DNA of 64,000 bases from CAZRCG01 sp964598565 (GTDB lineage: Bacteria; Bdellovibrionota; UBA2394): NCBI GenBank assembly GCA_964598565.1, contig CAZRCG010000001.1, positions 186,001 through 250,000 on the forward strand, in the 5' to 3' direction. Position numbers and translations under genes: made by a program. Of this stretch, positions 1 to 7,832 are shown one piece after another (the stretch's first letter is position 1; every line of letters starts with the position of its first letter). The notes beneath the pieces are model-generated. The model was not told the DNA's origin. It made no database searches and saw nothing but the letters and a program-made list of their open reading frames with translations.

Positions 1-516
1 GTAGTCTACGGCCATGATGCCATAGACATCGGCTCGAACTCTGAAGTTCACATCTTTGGTAACTAAGATAACGCGCTTGTGCTGCTTAGAGAGCTCGATG
101 GCCGTCATCAGAATTTGCATATCGGATGATACTTTGGAGGTCTTAAACGTTGATTCTGCCTCTTCAAACATATCGCGGGTTTGAATTCTCAATTCCCCTT
201 GAACCGTCTTTTTGTGTTGGGGATAAATGGCATCTGCAGCTACCTGGAGTGGTACGCCCTGAGAAAGACTACCGAACTGTCGAAGGGAGTCTAGCATGCG
301 CGAAAAGTGTCGCGCATTCTTGCCCGTTTCATTGAGGTCGCGCTTAAATTTGTCGACCTCCTCTAAGACTTTGATGGGAATAACCACATAGTTATTCCCG
401 AAAACAAAGATAGCCCCGGGATCATGCAGAATCACGTTGGTATCTAAAACAAAATATTTACGCTCCCCGTGCGAGCTGTCTTCATGAAATTTTGATAATG
501 TTTGAACGCTGCCCAA
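1..516 (-). CDS. PIN domain-PhoH family protein, N-terminal part (gene runs off the window)
   Basis: This is the first 172 codons of a gene whose 3' end lies before base 1. The visible protein opens with FVLDTNVILHDP, the signature of the N-terminal PIN (RNase-like) domain of the long PhoH/YlaK-type proteins, and continues with further PIN features: an acidic stretch around EEVDKFKRDLNE and VTKDVNFRVRA near the window edge. In full-length members a P-loop PhoH ATPase domain follows, giving a putative RNA-directed nuclease/helicase. The frame is open only from the TAA at 523-525, and the first usable codon is a TTG at 516-514; no ATG is available before the PIN motif. Family assignment is firm for the PIN half. 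The PhoH half is inferred, because it is not in the window. Confidence 0.8.
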   Translation of the reverse strand, partial: MGSVQTLSKFHEDSSHGERKYFVLDTNVILHDPGAIFVFGNNYVVIPIKVLEEVDKFKRDLNETGKNARHFSRMLDSLRQFGSLSQGVPLQVAADAIYPQHKKTVQGELRIQTRDMFEEAESTFKTSKVSSDMQILMTAIELSKQHKRVILVTKDVNFRVRADVYGIMAVDY

Positions 517-684
517 GATGTCTTAAACTAATCAAAGGCACCTGTAAGAGACAATCAGAAAGGCTCAAAACTTCTGTGGAGTGAGAAAAGTCAAGGAGAT
601 CGCTTGACGCCTCTGGTTCGACCTGAGCCATGAACTATTTATAAAAACTAAGCGAGCCGCGGCCGTCGGTTCTATTTCTCAGTT

Positions 685-960
685 CTACTTCTCAGTGTCG
701 AGAAGCCCAATGAGTCCCCACTGAGCTTCGATATAATCAAGCTCGAAGCGCCGGCTAAAATGCATAAAAACAGATTTGAGGGGCGCCGATACCGGGTCGG
801 AAGACTGAGCTCTATAAGAAAGAATACGTAGTAAATCGAGCCATAATGCAAAACTCTCTGGATCATCCTCGAATGAATCTCGCATCACCAAAGACCTCAG
901 CGAAAGCAACATCTGATTTCGTTCAATCACCTGATTTTGCGATATTGTAGATACTCCCAT
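685..960 (-). CDS. Small hypothetical protein (91 aa)
   Basis: I do not recognise the family. The start is the ATG at 960-958, preceded at 8 nt by a good ribosome site (AGGGAG); a TTG 21 bases upstream in the same frame is less likely. The product is soluble, has no signal peptide or membrane segment, and is mainly helical with Leu, Arg and acidic residues. Aromatic and Trp residues cluster in the second half (ALWLDLLRIL, FELDYIEAQWGL). It is a single gene between the PhoH-like gene and the hairpin-rich gap, transcribed toward the PhoH-like gene, so the two could be co-transcribed. Downstream, a GC-rich imperfect hairpin followed by TTAGTTTTTAT on the minus strand (about 630-665) could be a weak terminator. 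No function can be given. Confidence 0.6.
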   Translation of the reverse strand: MGVSTISQNQVIERNQMLLSLRSLVMRDSFEDDPESFALWLDLLRILSYRAQSSDPVSAPLKSVFMHFSRRFELDYIEAQWGLIGLLDTEK

Positions 961-1051
961 TTTGAATACTCCCTTTCTCAATCTCTAATGCAAAAGAGAT
1001 GCCGACCTGCTCAAGGCAGAAATCCCGATAAAAGGCCTCTGACAGCCGACA

Positions 1052-1093
1052 GACCCATCTTTATGCGACAATAATGTCGCATAAAGATGGGTC
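1052..1093. repeat. Perfect 19-bp inverted repeat with 4-nt loop
   Basis: GACCCATCTTTATGCGACA at 1052-1070 is followed after ATAA by its exact reverse complement at 1075-1093. It lies in the divergent gap between the 91-residue gene and the 640-residue secreted protein gene. Neither side has a T-run, so an ordinary intrinsic terminator is unlikely. A dimeric-regulator operator, a cruciform or an RNA hairpin are the alternatives; the sequence alone does not decide. Confidence 0.85.
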
Positions 1094-1346
1094 GTAGATG
1101 TGACTTTATAGCCCTAATCGACCCTCTGCGCTGAAGAGAATTTCTAAGACAGAAGTCTCATTGCGAAAAAATTTGGACTGGCTCTTATTGCAGATGAAGC
1201 CTCGGCGCCCGCTTCGCTGCAGGCGCCGAGCCCAAACCTACGACCTTCGATACGCAAGTCTCTGAAACAACTCCTATTTAGAATTTCAATGGCCCTGACT
1301 CAGGCCCCCTGCCGCTCCAGCACCAATAAACGTATACTAAGTATGA

Positions 1347-1374
1347 AGGCCCCTCATTTAAAGGGCCTGTTTTT
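1347..1374 (+). terminator. Terminator-like hairpin in the leader of the 1398 gene
   Basis: AGGCCC (1347-1352) pairs with GGGCCT (1363-1368) and is followed by GTTTTT. It reads as an intrinsic terminator on the plus strand, only 24 bases before the next gene's GTG start. It could end a short upstream plus-strand transcript or act as an attenuator in the leader of the 640-residue protein gene. No plus-strand gene was seen upstream. Confidence 0.5.
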
Positions 1375-1397
1375 AAGGGGTTTCTGGAGGTTTTATA

Positions 1398-3320
1398 GTG
1401 CGTGGGGGCGATCGGTTCACTTTAAAAAAAAGTGGCGCTTTGTATTTGTGCTGCTTTCTTTACTCAGCGCTCGCTGGCATCAACACTCTTGCAAACTCGC
1501 CCGAGCTAAAAGTTCAAGCACTTCGACTTATAAGTCCCAAGCCTTCGGCGAAAGCCTCGTTTGGCGACCATGGTTGGTTAGAGTTGCCCAACCAGCGGCT
1601 GGCAGTAGCGGATCCTCATTACGACAACAAGCGCGGAGCGCTTCATGTCTACGATACTCAGCGGGGTCACCTCATTAAAACCTTTGGCGGGCCGCAAGCT
1701 GGTAGTTACTGGACTTCCGGAGGACTCTTTAAATTGAACGATGATTTAGTGGCTTTCTCATCCCCCTGGGATGGTTCCTTAGAAGATAACAAAACCCATA
1801 GTGGAAGCCTGACTTTGATTGACGTGAAAAAGCTTAGGGTCGTGCGGCACTTCTTTGGCGGGGAATCTCATGCCTATATGGGAGGCCCCGCTCTTCTAAC
1901 AAAAGATGATCCAGTGCGAGATAGAAACAAAGAGAATCATTCACGCATTGCTTTAGCGGCCGAAGAGAAGCGATGGCAGATTTTTGTTGCGTCTCCTGAT
2001 GCGCACGATGGTCGTGGTCGTATCGACATGATATCGTCGGATAGTCTGCAAATTAAGGAAGTTCTTCGAGGTCAATTGGGAGACCGCCTCGGCTCGGGTG
2101 GCCTGCACTATTTAAATAAGTTAGGCATCGTTGCCGTCAAAAGCCCTCAAGCTTCGGTTGTCGTGGAAAGTGCAGAAACCCCGCGAGAAAAATCGGGCAG
2201 AATTCACTTTCTCGATGCGAGCCAAGGTCAGCTTCTGAGCATTTACCCCGAAGACGAAGAACGTCCTCCCCCGATGGCTCACCTCATCGCCTCGATCAAT
2301 GGTTCCATAAAGACTCGCTCACAGGCTGCGCTGCCAATGCACGACGTAACCACGTCACTCACCGGTCAGGGGCCGATCGTTCAAACCGGGCCCACTAAGG
2401 TGGCCACCGCCATCGTCTTAAATAGCCAGCTCGTGCTCGTAAATTTAGATTTGAAACTGCGTCGCAGAAATTCAGACAAATCGCTACCCTCGACTGCCTC
2501 TCTAACGGCTTCCGTTCAAACTGTCACGCTCGGACAAATTGAAGATATGTCCAACTTTCGATTTGACTCTGTCTACATCAGTTCGACCGACAAGGTGCTC
2601 ATGGTTGCCTCACCTCATATCACCAACTCGTTAAAAGCCCCAAGGGCTGGGGAAGTTCATTTCATCGACAAATCCCGCTTTCAAAAAGTCAAAGCCATTT
2701 CAGGCTACTTCAGTGACGACTACTTCGCAGAGCGCCTATCGCTCCACGAGTCGGGGGCCCTCCTAGCCTTTGCACCGAAGTTCGATGCCGTGAAAGCTCA
2801 AGATCCAAGTCAGCGCATTTCCGATATCGGCCTCGTTCGTATTTACAATGCTAACGACAATCATACCGTCAAAGATATTTGGGGTACTCGCTCAAACGAC
2901 CAGGCCGGACTCTTTGGCGGAATAGTACTGAATGATAATCTAGCGGCCATCGATGCCGGGGCCTCGTCGGTTAAGATCATCAATATCGCCGCTGGAGATA
3001 TTCTGCATGACCTTCGAATAGTGCCTTTAGTGAAAGACTCGCATTACCAAGCTTTGGCCAGCCCCAAGCTCAATCGGCTTGCCATCATGAGTTCTAAACT
3101 GACTGGGCATCGACGACTCGGAACGGGCTCGTTGTATTGGGTAGACTCTCAAAAGGGAATAATTCTGAATAGTTTTAACTCGTCGCTACCGTCCGTTGGC
3201 TTTGGAAGCGGCGGTATTTACAGCTTATCAACAGGAGATCTTGTCGTTCATAATCCAGACGACTCTAGCATGCGTCATCTTTCGGCAGGCTCTCTTTGGA
3301 TCGTTCGATTCTCACAATAG
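1398..3320 (+). CDS. Secreted 640-aa protein, possible beta-propeller
   Basis: The family is unknown. Translation starts at GTG 1398, with GGAGG 7 nt upstream. Residues 1-33 look like a Sec signal peptide: basic RFTLKKS, then a hydrophobic core GALYLCCFLYSALAG, with cleavage near TLANS. The mature part is beta-rich. It repeats a theme of an exposed Gly-rich turn followed by a strand and a phrase of the type GxLxxxDxxxG (ALHVYDTQRGHLIKTFGG, GRIHFLDASQGQLLSIY, GSLYWVDSQKGIILNSF). Such motifs occur in WD/YncE-like propellers and FG-GAP-type proteins, so a periplasmic or surface propeller is inferred. It is a single-gene transcript by layout, closed by the terminator at 3375-3410. No catalytic motif, lipobox or membrane anchor is visible. 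Confidence 0.6.
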   Translation: MRGGDRFTLKKSGALYLCCFLYSALAGINTLANSPELKVQALRLISPKPSAKASFGDHGWLELPNQRLAVADPHYDNKRGALHVYDTQRGHLIKTFGGPQAGSYWTSGGLFKLNDDLVAFSSPWDGSLEDNKTHSGSLTLIDVKKLRVVRHFFGGESHAYMGGPALLTKDDPVRDRNKENHSRIALAAEEKRWQIFVASPDAHDGRGRIDMISSDSLQIKEVLRGQLGDRLGSGGLHYLNKLGIVAVKSPQASVVVESAETPREKSGRIHFLDASQGQLLSIYPEDEERPPPMAHLIASINGSIKTRSQAALPMHDVTTSLTGQGPIVQTGPTKVATAIVLNSQLVLVNLDLKLRRRNSDKSLPSTASLTASVQTVTLGQIEDMSNFRFDSVYISSTDKVLMVASPHITNSLKAPRAGEVHFIDKSRFQKVKAISGYFSDDYFAERLSLHESGALLAFAPKFDAVKAQDPSQRISDIGLVRIYNANDNHTVKDIWGTRSNDQAGLFGGIVLNDNLAAIDAGASSVKIINIAAGDILHDLRIVPLVKDSHYQALASPKLNRLAIMSSKLTGHRRLGTGSLYWVDSQKGIILNSFNSSLPSVGFGSGGIYSLSTGDLVVHNPDDSSMRHLSAGSLWIVRFSQ

Positions 3321-3374
3321 GGTCTGTCGAGCAACCAAGCAGATAGGCGTTTATCGACAGTCCCAAAATAACAA

Positions 3375-3410
3375 AGGGCGCTTGCAGCGCCCCTTGTTGA
3401 GAGTTTTTTT
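3375..3410. terminator. Bidirectional intrinsic terminator
   Basis: AGGGCGCT at 3375-3382 pairs with AGCGCCCCT at 3386-3394 (one bulge), with TTTTTTT at 3404-3410 on the plus side. On the minus side the hairpin is followed by TGTTATTTT. It lies between the convergent ends of the secreted protein gene and groEL and can serve both. Confidence 0.75.
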
Positions 3411-3472
3411 AGACGGGCTGCCAACGAAACCGAGGCTTCTAGGCAGCTAGGCCGTCTCGCTCGGCACAGCGA

Positions 3473-5113
3473 TTAATACATTTCACCGCCGCCCATGCCA
3501 CCCATACCACCAGCACCCATGGCTGGAGCCGTCTTCTTCTCGGGCTTTTCAGCAATCATGGCTTCTGATGTGAGCAACAAAGCTGCGACTGAAGCCGCAT
3601 TTTGAAGAGCCGTACGAGATACTTTAGTTGGGTCAATAACACCCGCCTTAATCAAATCTTCGTATTCTTCAGTAGCTGCATTGAAACCGAAGGCGCCTTT
3701 CTCGTTGCGAACTTTGTCTACAACAATTGAGCCATCCACTCCAGCATTCTGAGAAATCATACGCAGAGGCTCTTCGAGAGCTCGGCGAACGATTCGAACA
3801 CCAGGGGCCAACTCTTCAGCCACCTTAAGTTTATCAAGGGCTGTCAGGGAACGGATATAAGATACGCCGCCTCCAGGAACAATTCCCTCTTCTACGGCTG
3901 CGCGAGTTGCATTCAAGGCATCTTCGACGCGAGCCTTCTTTTCCTTCATTTCTGTTTCAGTAGCAGCACCCACATTTATGACGGCAACGCCACCAGCCAA
4001 CTTGGCCAATCGCTCTTGAAGTTTTTCACGATCGTATTCTGAAGTCGTATTATCGATTTCAGCACGAATTCGCTTAATGCGACCCTCGACAGCAGCCTTT
4101 TTACCAGCTCCTTCAACGATGGTTGTATTGTCTTTATCAACTACAATGCGCTTGGCAGTACCAAGACGCTCTAGCGTCGTATTTTCAAGTCGCGTGCCAG
4201 TTTCTTCGGCAATCACTTCGGTATTGCAAAGAACCGCAATGTCTTCAAGCATCGCTCGTCGACGATCTCCAAAGCCTGGGGCTTTAACAGCGCAGCACTT
4301 CAAAGTTTTTCGCAGATTGTTTACAACCAAGGTAGCGAGAGCTTCGCCTTCAACGTCTTCTGCAATAATCAAAAGAGGTCTTCCAGATTGGGCCACTTTC
4401 TCAAGAACAGGAATCATGTCTTTAAGGTTAGAGATTTTTTTCTCATGAACCAAAACAAGAGCATTCTCGAGAGAGGATTCCATTCTTTCAGGATCGGTAA
4501 TGAAATAGGGAGAAAGATAGCCGCGATCAAACTGCATTCCTTCAACAACTTCGAGAGTTGTTTCAAGGCCCTTAGCTTCTTCAACGGTGATCACACCTTC
4601 TTTACCTACTTTATCCATCGCTTGAGCAATGATATCGCCGATTGTCTTATCGCTGTTTGCTGAAATCGTACCCACTTGAGCAATTTCTGTTTTGCTCTTG
4701 CAAGGTTGCGAGAGTTTTTTGAGTTCTTCGATAACCACCGTCACCGCTGCATCAATACCTCGCTTCAGATCCATAGGATTGTGACCTGCCGCTACCAGCT
4801 TTGAACCTTCGCGAAAAATCGCTTGAGCCAAAACTGTGGCTGTGGTCGTTCCATCTCCAGCGACATCTGAAGTTTTTGAGGCCACTTCTTTAACCATCTG
4901 AGCGCCCATATTTTGAAACTTGTCTTCAAGTTCAATTTCTTTAGCTACCGACACACCATCTTTGGTGATGGTGGGTGAACCAAAGGATTTATCAATAATG
5001 ACGTTACGTCCCTTAGGACCAAGGGTTACTTTGACGGCATTGGCCAAAGCGTCAACACCTTCTAAGAGGGCCTGACGACCACGCTCACTAAAATGAATTT
5101 CTTTTGCTGCCAT
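3473..5113 (-). CDS. groEL: Chaperonin GroEL
   Basis: Large subunit of the ATP-dependent cytoplasmic folding chamber that works with GroES. The 546-residue length and the sequence throughout are canonical: VKVTLGPKGRNV near the N-terminus, the ATP-binding DVAGDGTTTATVLAQ around residue 87, GGGVSY in the equatorial domain, and the Gly-Met tail GGMGGMGGGEMY that ends inside the cavity. It starts 23 bases after groES in the same direction, with an AAGGAG-type site, so the two form the classical groESL operon. No CIRCE operator was found upstream of groES. Nothing is missing or unusual; this is a full-length, presumably essential copy. Confidence 0.98.
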   Translation of the reverse strand: MAAKEIHFSERGRQALLEGVDALANAVKVTLGPKGRNVIIDKSFGSPTITKDGVSVAKEIELEDKFQNMGAQMVKEVASKTSDVAGDGTTTATVLAQAIFREGSKLVAAGHNPMDLKRGIDAAVTVVIEELKKLSQPCKSKTEIAQVGTISANSDKTIGDIIAQAMDKVGKEGVITVEEAKGLETTLEVVEGMQFDRGYLSPYFITDPERMESSLENALVLVHEKKISNLKDMIPVLEKVAQSGRPLLIIAEDVEGEALATLVVNNLRKTLKCCAVKAPGFGDRRRAMLEDIAVLCNTEVIAEETGTRLENTTLERLGTAKRIVVDKDNTTIVEGAGKKAAVEGRIKRIRAEIDNTTSEYDREKLQERLAKLAGGVAVINVGAATETEMKEKKARVEDALNATRAAVEEGIVPGGGVSYIRSLTALDKLKVAEELAPGVRIVRRALEEPLRMISQNAGVDGSIVVDKVRNEKGAFGFNAATEEYEDLIKAGVIDPTKVSRTALQNAASVAALLLTSEAMIAEKPEKKTAPAMGAGGMGGMGGGEMY

Positions 5114-5136
5114 AAATATTTACTCCTTCTTTAACC

Positions 5137-5427
5137 TTATTTTTCTAAAACCCCGAGAATATCGTCTTCGCGAAGGATAAGATGCTCTTCACCGTCGATT
5201 TTCACTTCAGTTCCGGAGTATTTTCCAAAAAGAATTCGATCGCCGGCTTTTACATCAGGCTTCACAAGCGTGCCGTTTTCAAGCACTTTGCCGTTTCCTA
5301 CCGCCACGACTTTGCCTTCTTGTGGTTTCTCTTTTGCGGTATCGGGAATCAAAATTCCACCTTTGGTTTTCTCCTCTTCGGCGACTCGTTTAACGATCAC
5401 GCGATCCTGGAGTGGACGAATTTTCAT
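5137..5427 (-). CDS. groES: Co-chaperonin GroES
   Basis: Heptameric lid of the GroEL chamber. The 96-residue protein has the canonical start MKIRPLQDRVIVKR, the mobile loop around EEEKTKGGILIPDTAKEKP that docks on GroEL, and the C-terminal ILREDDILGVLEK. I placed the start at ATG 5427, which has AAGGAGG 5 nt upstream; an in-frame codon 15 bases earlier would add five residues not seen in the family. The upstream neighbour, an FmdB-like gene, ends only 70 bases away, so the operon promoter is either in that short gap or upstream of fmdB. The gap contains the triplicated motif CAGTCAGTCAGT but no clear promoter. Confidence 0.97.
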   Translation of the reverse strand: MKIRPLQDRVIVKRVAEEEKTKGGILIPDTAKEKPQEGKVVAVGNGKVLENGTLVKPDVKAGDRILFGKYSGTEVKIDGEEHLILREDDILGVLEK

Positions 5428-5497
5428 ACATGCCTCCTTCATAACTGGGATTTATTACTGACTGACTGTTTATCTTCATTCACAAAGCCTTCCATCT

Positions 5498-5809
5498 TCA
5501 AGTTTCCCCACAACCACTTGGCCCGCACTGGGGAGTTCCACAGGAAGAAGGCCCCTTTTTTTCATCGGTATCGGCAGCTTTTGACTCGCTGGCCTTTACC
5601 TCTTCTTTGGGGGCTGAAGCCTTTGTGCCCGAATTCTTAAAATCGGTCACGTACCAACCTGAGCCTTTCAACTGAAAGGACGTATTCGAAATAAGCCGCT
5701 CCACAGGGGAACCGCAGACCTCACATGCCTCTAAAGGCCCCTCCGTGCTTTTTTGAAGGGCTTCAAAAACATGGCCTTGTTTCAAACACTTGTACTCGTA
5801 GATCGGCAC
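5498..5809 (-). CDS. FmdB-family zinc-ribbon protein
   Basis: A 103-residue protein beginning MPIYEYKC, the hallmark of the FmdB/CxxC_CXXC_SSSS family of small putative regulators. The second metal-binding pair is present (CEVCGSPVERLIS), followed by the usual SxFxLKGSGWYVTD segment. The first pair is incomplete: the family's CxxCG is here CLKQGH, so one of the four zinc ligands is missing or replaced, perhaps by His. The C-terminal half is a Lys/Glu/Ala-rich linker ending in a Cys/Gly-rich tail (CGTPQCGPSGCGET), which could provide metal ligands. The start is a GTG at 5809 with a poor ribosome site. It lies just upstream of groES in the same direction, so co-transcription with groESL is plausible. 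Its role is unknown. Confidence 0.8.
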   Translation of the reverse strand: MPIYEYKCLKQGHVFEALQKSTEGPLEACEVCGSPVERLISNTSFQLKGSGWYVTDFKNSGTKASAPKEEVKASESKAADTDEKKGPSSCGTPQCGPSGCGET

Positions 5810-5897
5810 GAGCCTAACTTAAGGACCCTTTGGACAATGTCAAGGAGACGGGCACAGGGCAAGCTCTGAATGCCCCCCTAAAACGTCTAAAACGCCC

Positions 5898-7832
5898 CTA
5901 CAGGAGGTATGTTGTTAGGGATTGATTCACTATTTCATCAAGAACGGTTCGGCCATAGTCATTGAGATCCAAGAATCGGCAGGCGAAACCTGGAACATGG
6001 ACGCGATTTACACCTATGAAATAGGGAATGGCATAAAGCACTTCGCAGCGCATCGAAAGTGGCTGAGGTCGACCCGGGGTAAATATTTTAACGGGAACAA
6101 TCTCACCCGCTCCTGGGGGGGACATATCTCGCACGAACATGCCCTCACGAGATAGCGTGAAGGTCACCGAAGAAAGCGTCTGATCTTTTACTTCATACGA
6201 AACGGGAAGTGCGACGAGGGCACGATAGTTCTTCCTCTCAATGTTTTGAGGTTTGGGCACGGCAAACGACTGAACCAAATACTGAAACTCTTCCTGACTC
6301 GCACTGCGATGAACCACGGCCTTAACGCCCAACTGACCCAATTTTTCTTTTACGTCTTGAGTGAGAGTCGCATCGACGCCCAGAAGAACTGGCCATCGAA
6401 CAAGTCCTTCTCGCATCATTCTCGCCATGAGTCGCCATTGTTCTTTGTCTTTCGACAAATTTAAAATGGTCAGACGAACGTTCTCAGTTTCCATCGTCAT
6501 ATGTTGATACAAATCATGATGTGTCTTGATCCACACAACATGATACTTGGGGTCTACCAACATATTTGTAATCAGGCGTCCAAAAAATTCATCGGGTTCA
6601 AAAAGAACAATTTGAAGTTTACGTCTTAAATTTAATCGCTCGCGAGCGGTATTCAAGAGCCTATCTCCCGAATCTCCGTCTCCCGGATAAGCTGCAAAGG
6701 CTGCGTGCTGAAAACCAGTTGACGCGAGTTTTCGCTCTAATACTTCGGCCCCCACCTTGTTGCACTCGAAACCGACGACAACCACACGATCATCATCCAA
6801 TTCTAAAAGAACATCTGATCGACGTATCATTTGCTCAAATCGATAGCGCTGTTTGGCGCGAAAGCTCTGACGATCTTCAGATACCGGCGGCTCTGGCATC
6901 TCAACAACGCCAACGACAAATTGTCTTCGGTGTCGCTTGCAACGCTCAATTTCTACCTCCACGAGTGGAGTGAGAAATGGTAGAGCATAAAAACTTCTTG
7001 TGGGCTGCATCTCATCTAATGGAATTTCCTCGAGGGCTTCTGCCCTGCGCAGCGAATTGAAATCGACCCCTCCTTCAGATGGCGCGCCGTTCGAAGACTG
7101 AAAAGCGCCAGAAGACTCTGACTCATTCTGAAGTGGCTCAGACCGTGACTCTGAGAGTGCAGGTGCAGATAACTGCCCGTCACCACTGTCCAATGACATA
7201 GCCATGGGAGGAGAAATCTCTGTGGGTCGTTCTGACGTATCATCGGGGTTTACAGGCATTGTCGCCGCTTGGTCGACAGCTTCTGAAACATCGGATTCTG
7301 CATGGAGAGGTTCACTCGGCGCATCCAACGATGGAAATGAAACATGCATCGGCGGATCTCGGTCTTGTTCTTTGGGAATGATCTTTGAGATCTCTAATTT
7401 TCGAAGCTCGACTTCTTTCTCAGCGGCTCTTTGTCGGAGAACTTTCTTGATCGACTTTTCAAGTTCAAGTTCGACCACTTTAATATCATCAAAGGGCTTC
7501 GAAATAAAACTAGTAGCCCCTAGATCCATCGCTTTCTGAGCGTCTTCCCCCGTTGGATAAGCCGTCATCACAATAACCTCTGGAGTTTGCTCGAGCCGAA
7601 TAAGATCTTCTAAAAATTCTAAACCGGTCGTATTAGGCATGTGAATATCGGTGAAAACGATATCGACTCGATTGTTCATGACAAACTCTATCGCATCGCG
7701 GGGATTGCTGACGGTTGTCACCTGGCAGCCCGGCACCATCTCCATGATTTCGCGTAATAAGCTTAAGATGGTGAGATCATCGTCCACCACCAACACATTG
7801 AACTGAAAATCATCCCTCAGTGCCGGTTTCAC
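5898..7832 (-). CDS. Response regulator: REC, degenerate GGDEF, REC-like, PilZ
   Basis: A 644-residue cytoplasmic regulator. Residues 11-125 form a REC domain with the acidic pocket DDD 17-19, phospho-acceptor D62 (TDIHMP), T90 and K112. A Ser/Pro/acidic linker follows to about 280. Residues 281-400 look like a GGDEF domain that has lost its active site (LDDDR at 345-349 where GGDEF should be) but kept the RxxD inhibitory-site motif RRSD at 337-340. Residues 405-525 resemble a second, degenerate receiver. Residues 531-640 look like PilZ, with RKNYR (RxxxR, 533-537) and TLSREG in place of the usual D/NxSxxG. This suggests a c-di-GMP reader rather than a producer. The GTG start at 7832 overlaps the preceding REC-GGDEF gene by 23 bases, implying translational coupling. 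Domain order is seen; ligand binding is inferred. Confidence 0.75.
   Translation of the reverse strand: MKPALRDDFQFNVLVVDDDLTILSLLREIMEMVPGCQVTTVSNPRDAIEFVMNNRVDIVFTDIHMPNTTGLEFLEDLIRLEQTPEVIVMTAYPTGEDAQKAMDLGATSFISKPFDDIKVVELELEKSIKKVLRQRAAEKEVELRKLEISKIIPKEQDRDPPMHVSFPSLDAPSEPLHAESDVSEAVDQAATMPVNPDDTSERPTEISPPMAMSLDSGDGQLSAPALSESRSEPLQNESESSGAFQSSNGAPSEGGVDFNSLRRAEALEEIPLDEMQPTRSFYALPFLTPLVEVEIERCKRHRRQFVVGVVEMPEPPVSEDRQSFRAKQRYRFEQMIRRSDVLLELDDDRVVVVGFECNKVGAEVLERKLASTGFQHAAFAAYPGDGDSGDRLLNTARERLNLRRKLQIVLFEPDEFFGRLITNMLVDPKYHVVWIKTHHDLYQHMTMETENVRLTILNLSKDKEQWRLMARMMREGLVRWPVLLGVDATLTQDVKEKLGQLGVKAVVHRSASQEEFQYLVQSFAVPKPQNIERKNYRALVALPVSYEVKDQTLSSVTFTLSREGMFVRDMSPPGAGEIVPVKIFTPGRPQPLSMRCEVLYAIPYFIGVNRVHVPGFACRFLDLNDYGRTVLDEIVNQSLTTYLL

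Larger units (their letters stand above)
961..1397. other. Non-coding divergent region with three hairpins
   Basis: No convincing gene fits in these 437 bases. They hold the perfect palindrome at 1052-1093, a 9-bp GC-rich hairpin (CTCGGCGCC at 1201-1209 with GGCGCCGAG at 1222-1230, 12-nt loop) and a terminator-like hairpin at 1347-1374. A TATACT box at 1333-1338 could be a -10 element for the plus-strand gene starting at 1398, but no good -35 lies at the right distance. A small non-coding RNA is possible but not demonstrated. Confidence 0.5.

Noticed and set aside
5428..5497. CIRCE operator upstream of groES
   Set aside because: No TTAGCACTC / GAGTGCTAA inverted repeat is present in the gap.
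5838..5843. TTGACA before fmdB as a -35 box of the groESL operon
   Set aside because: The best -10 at 16-17 bases (TAAGTT) matches poorly and would put the start site at the fmdB GTG itself.
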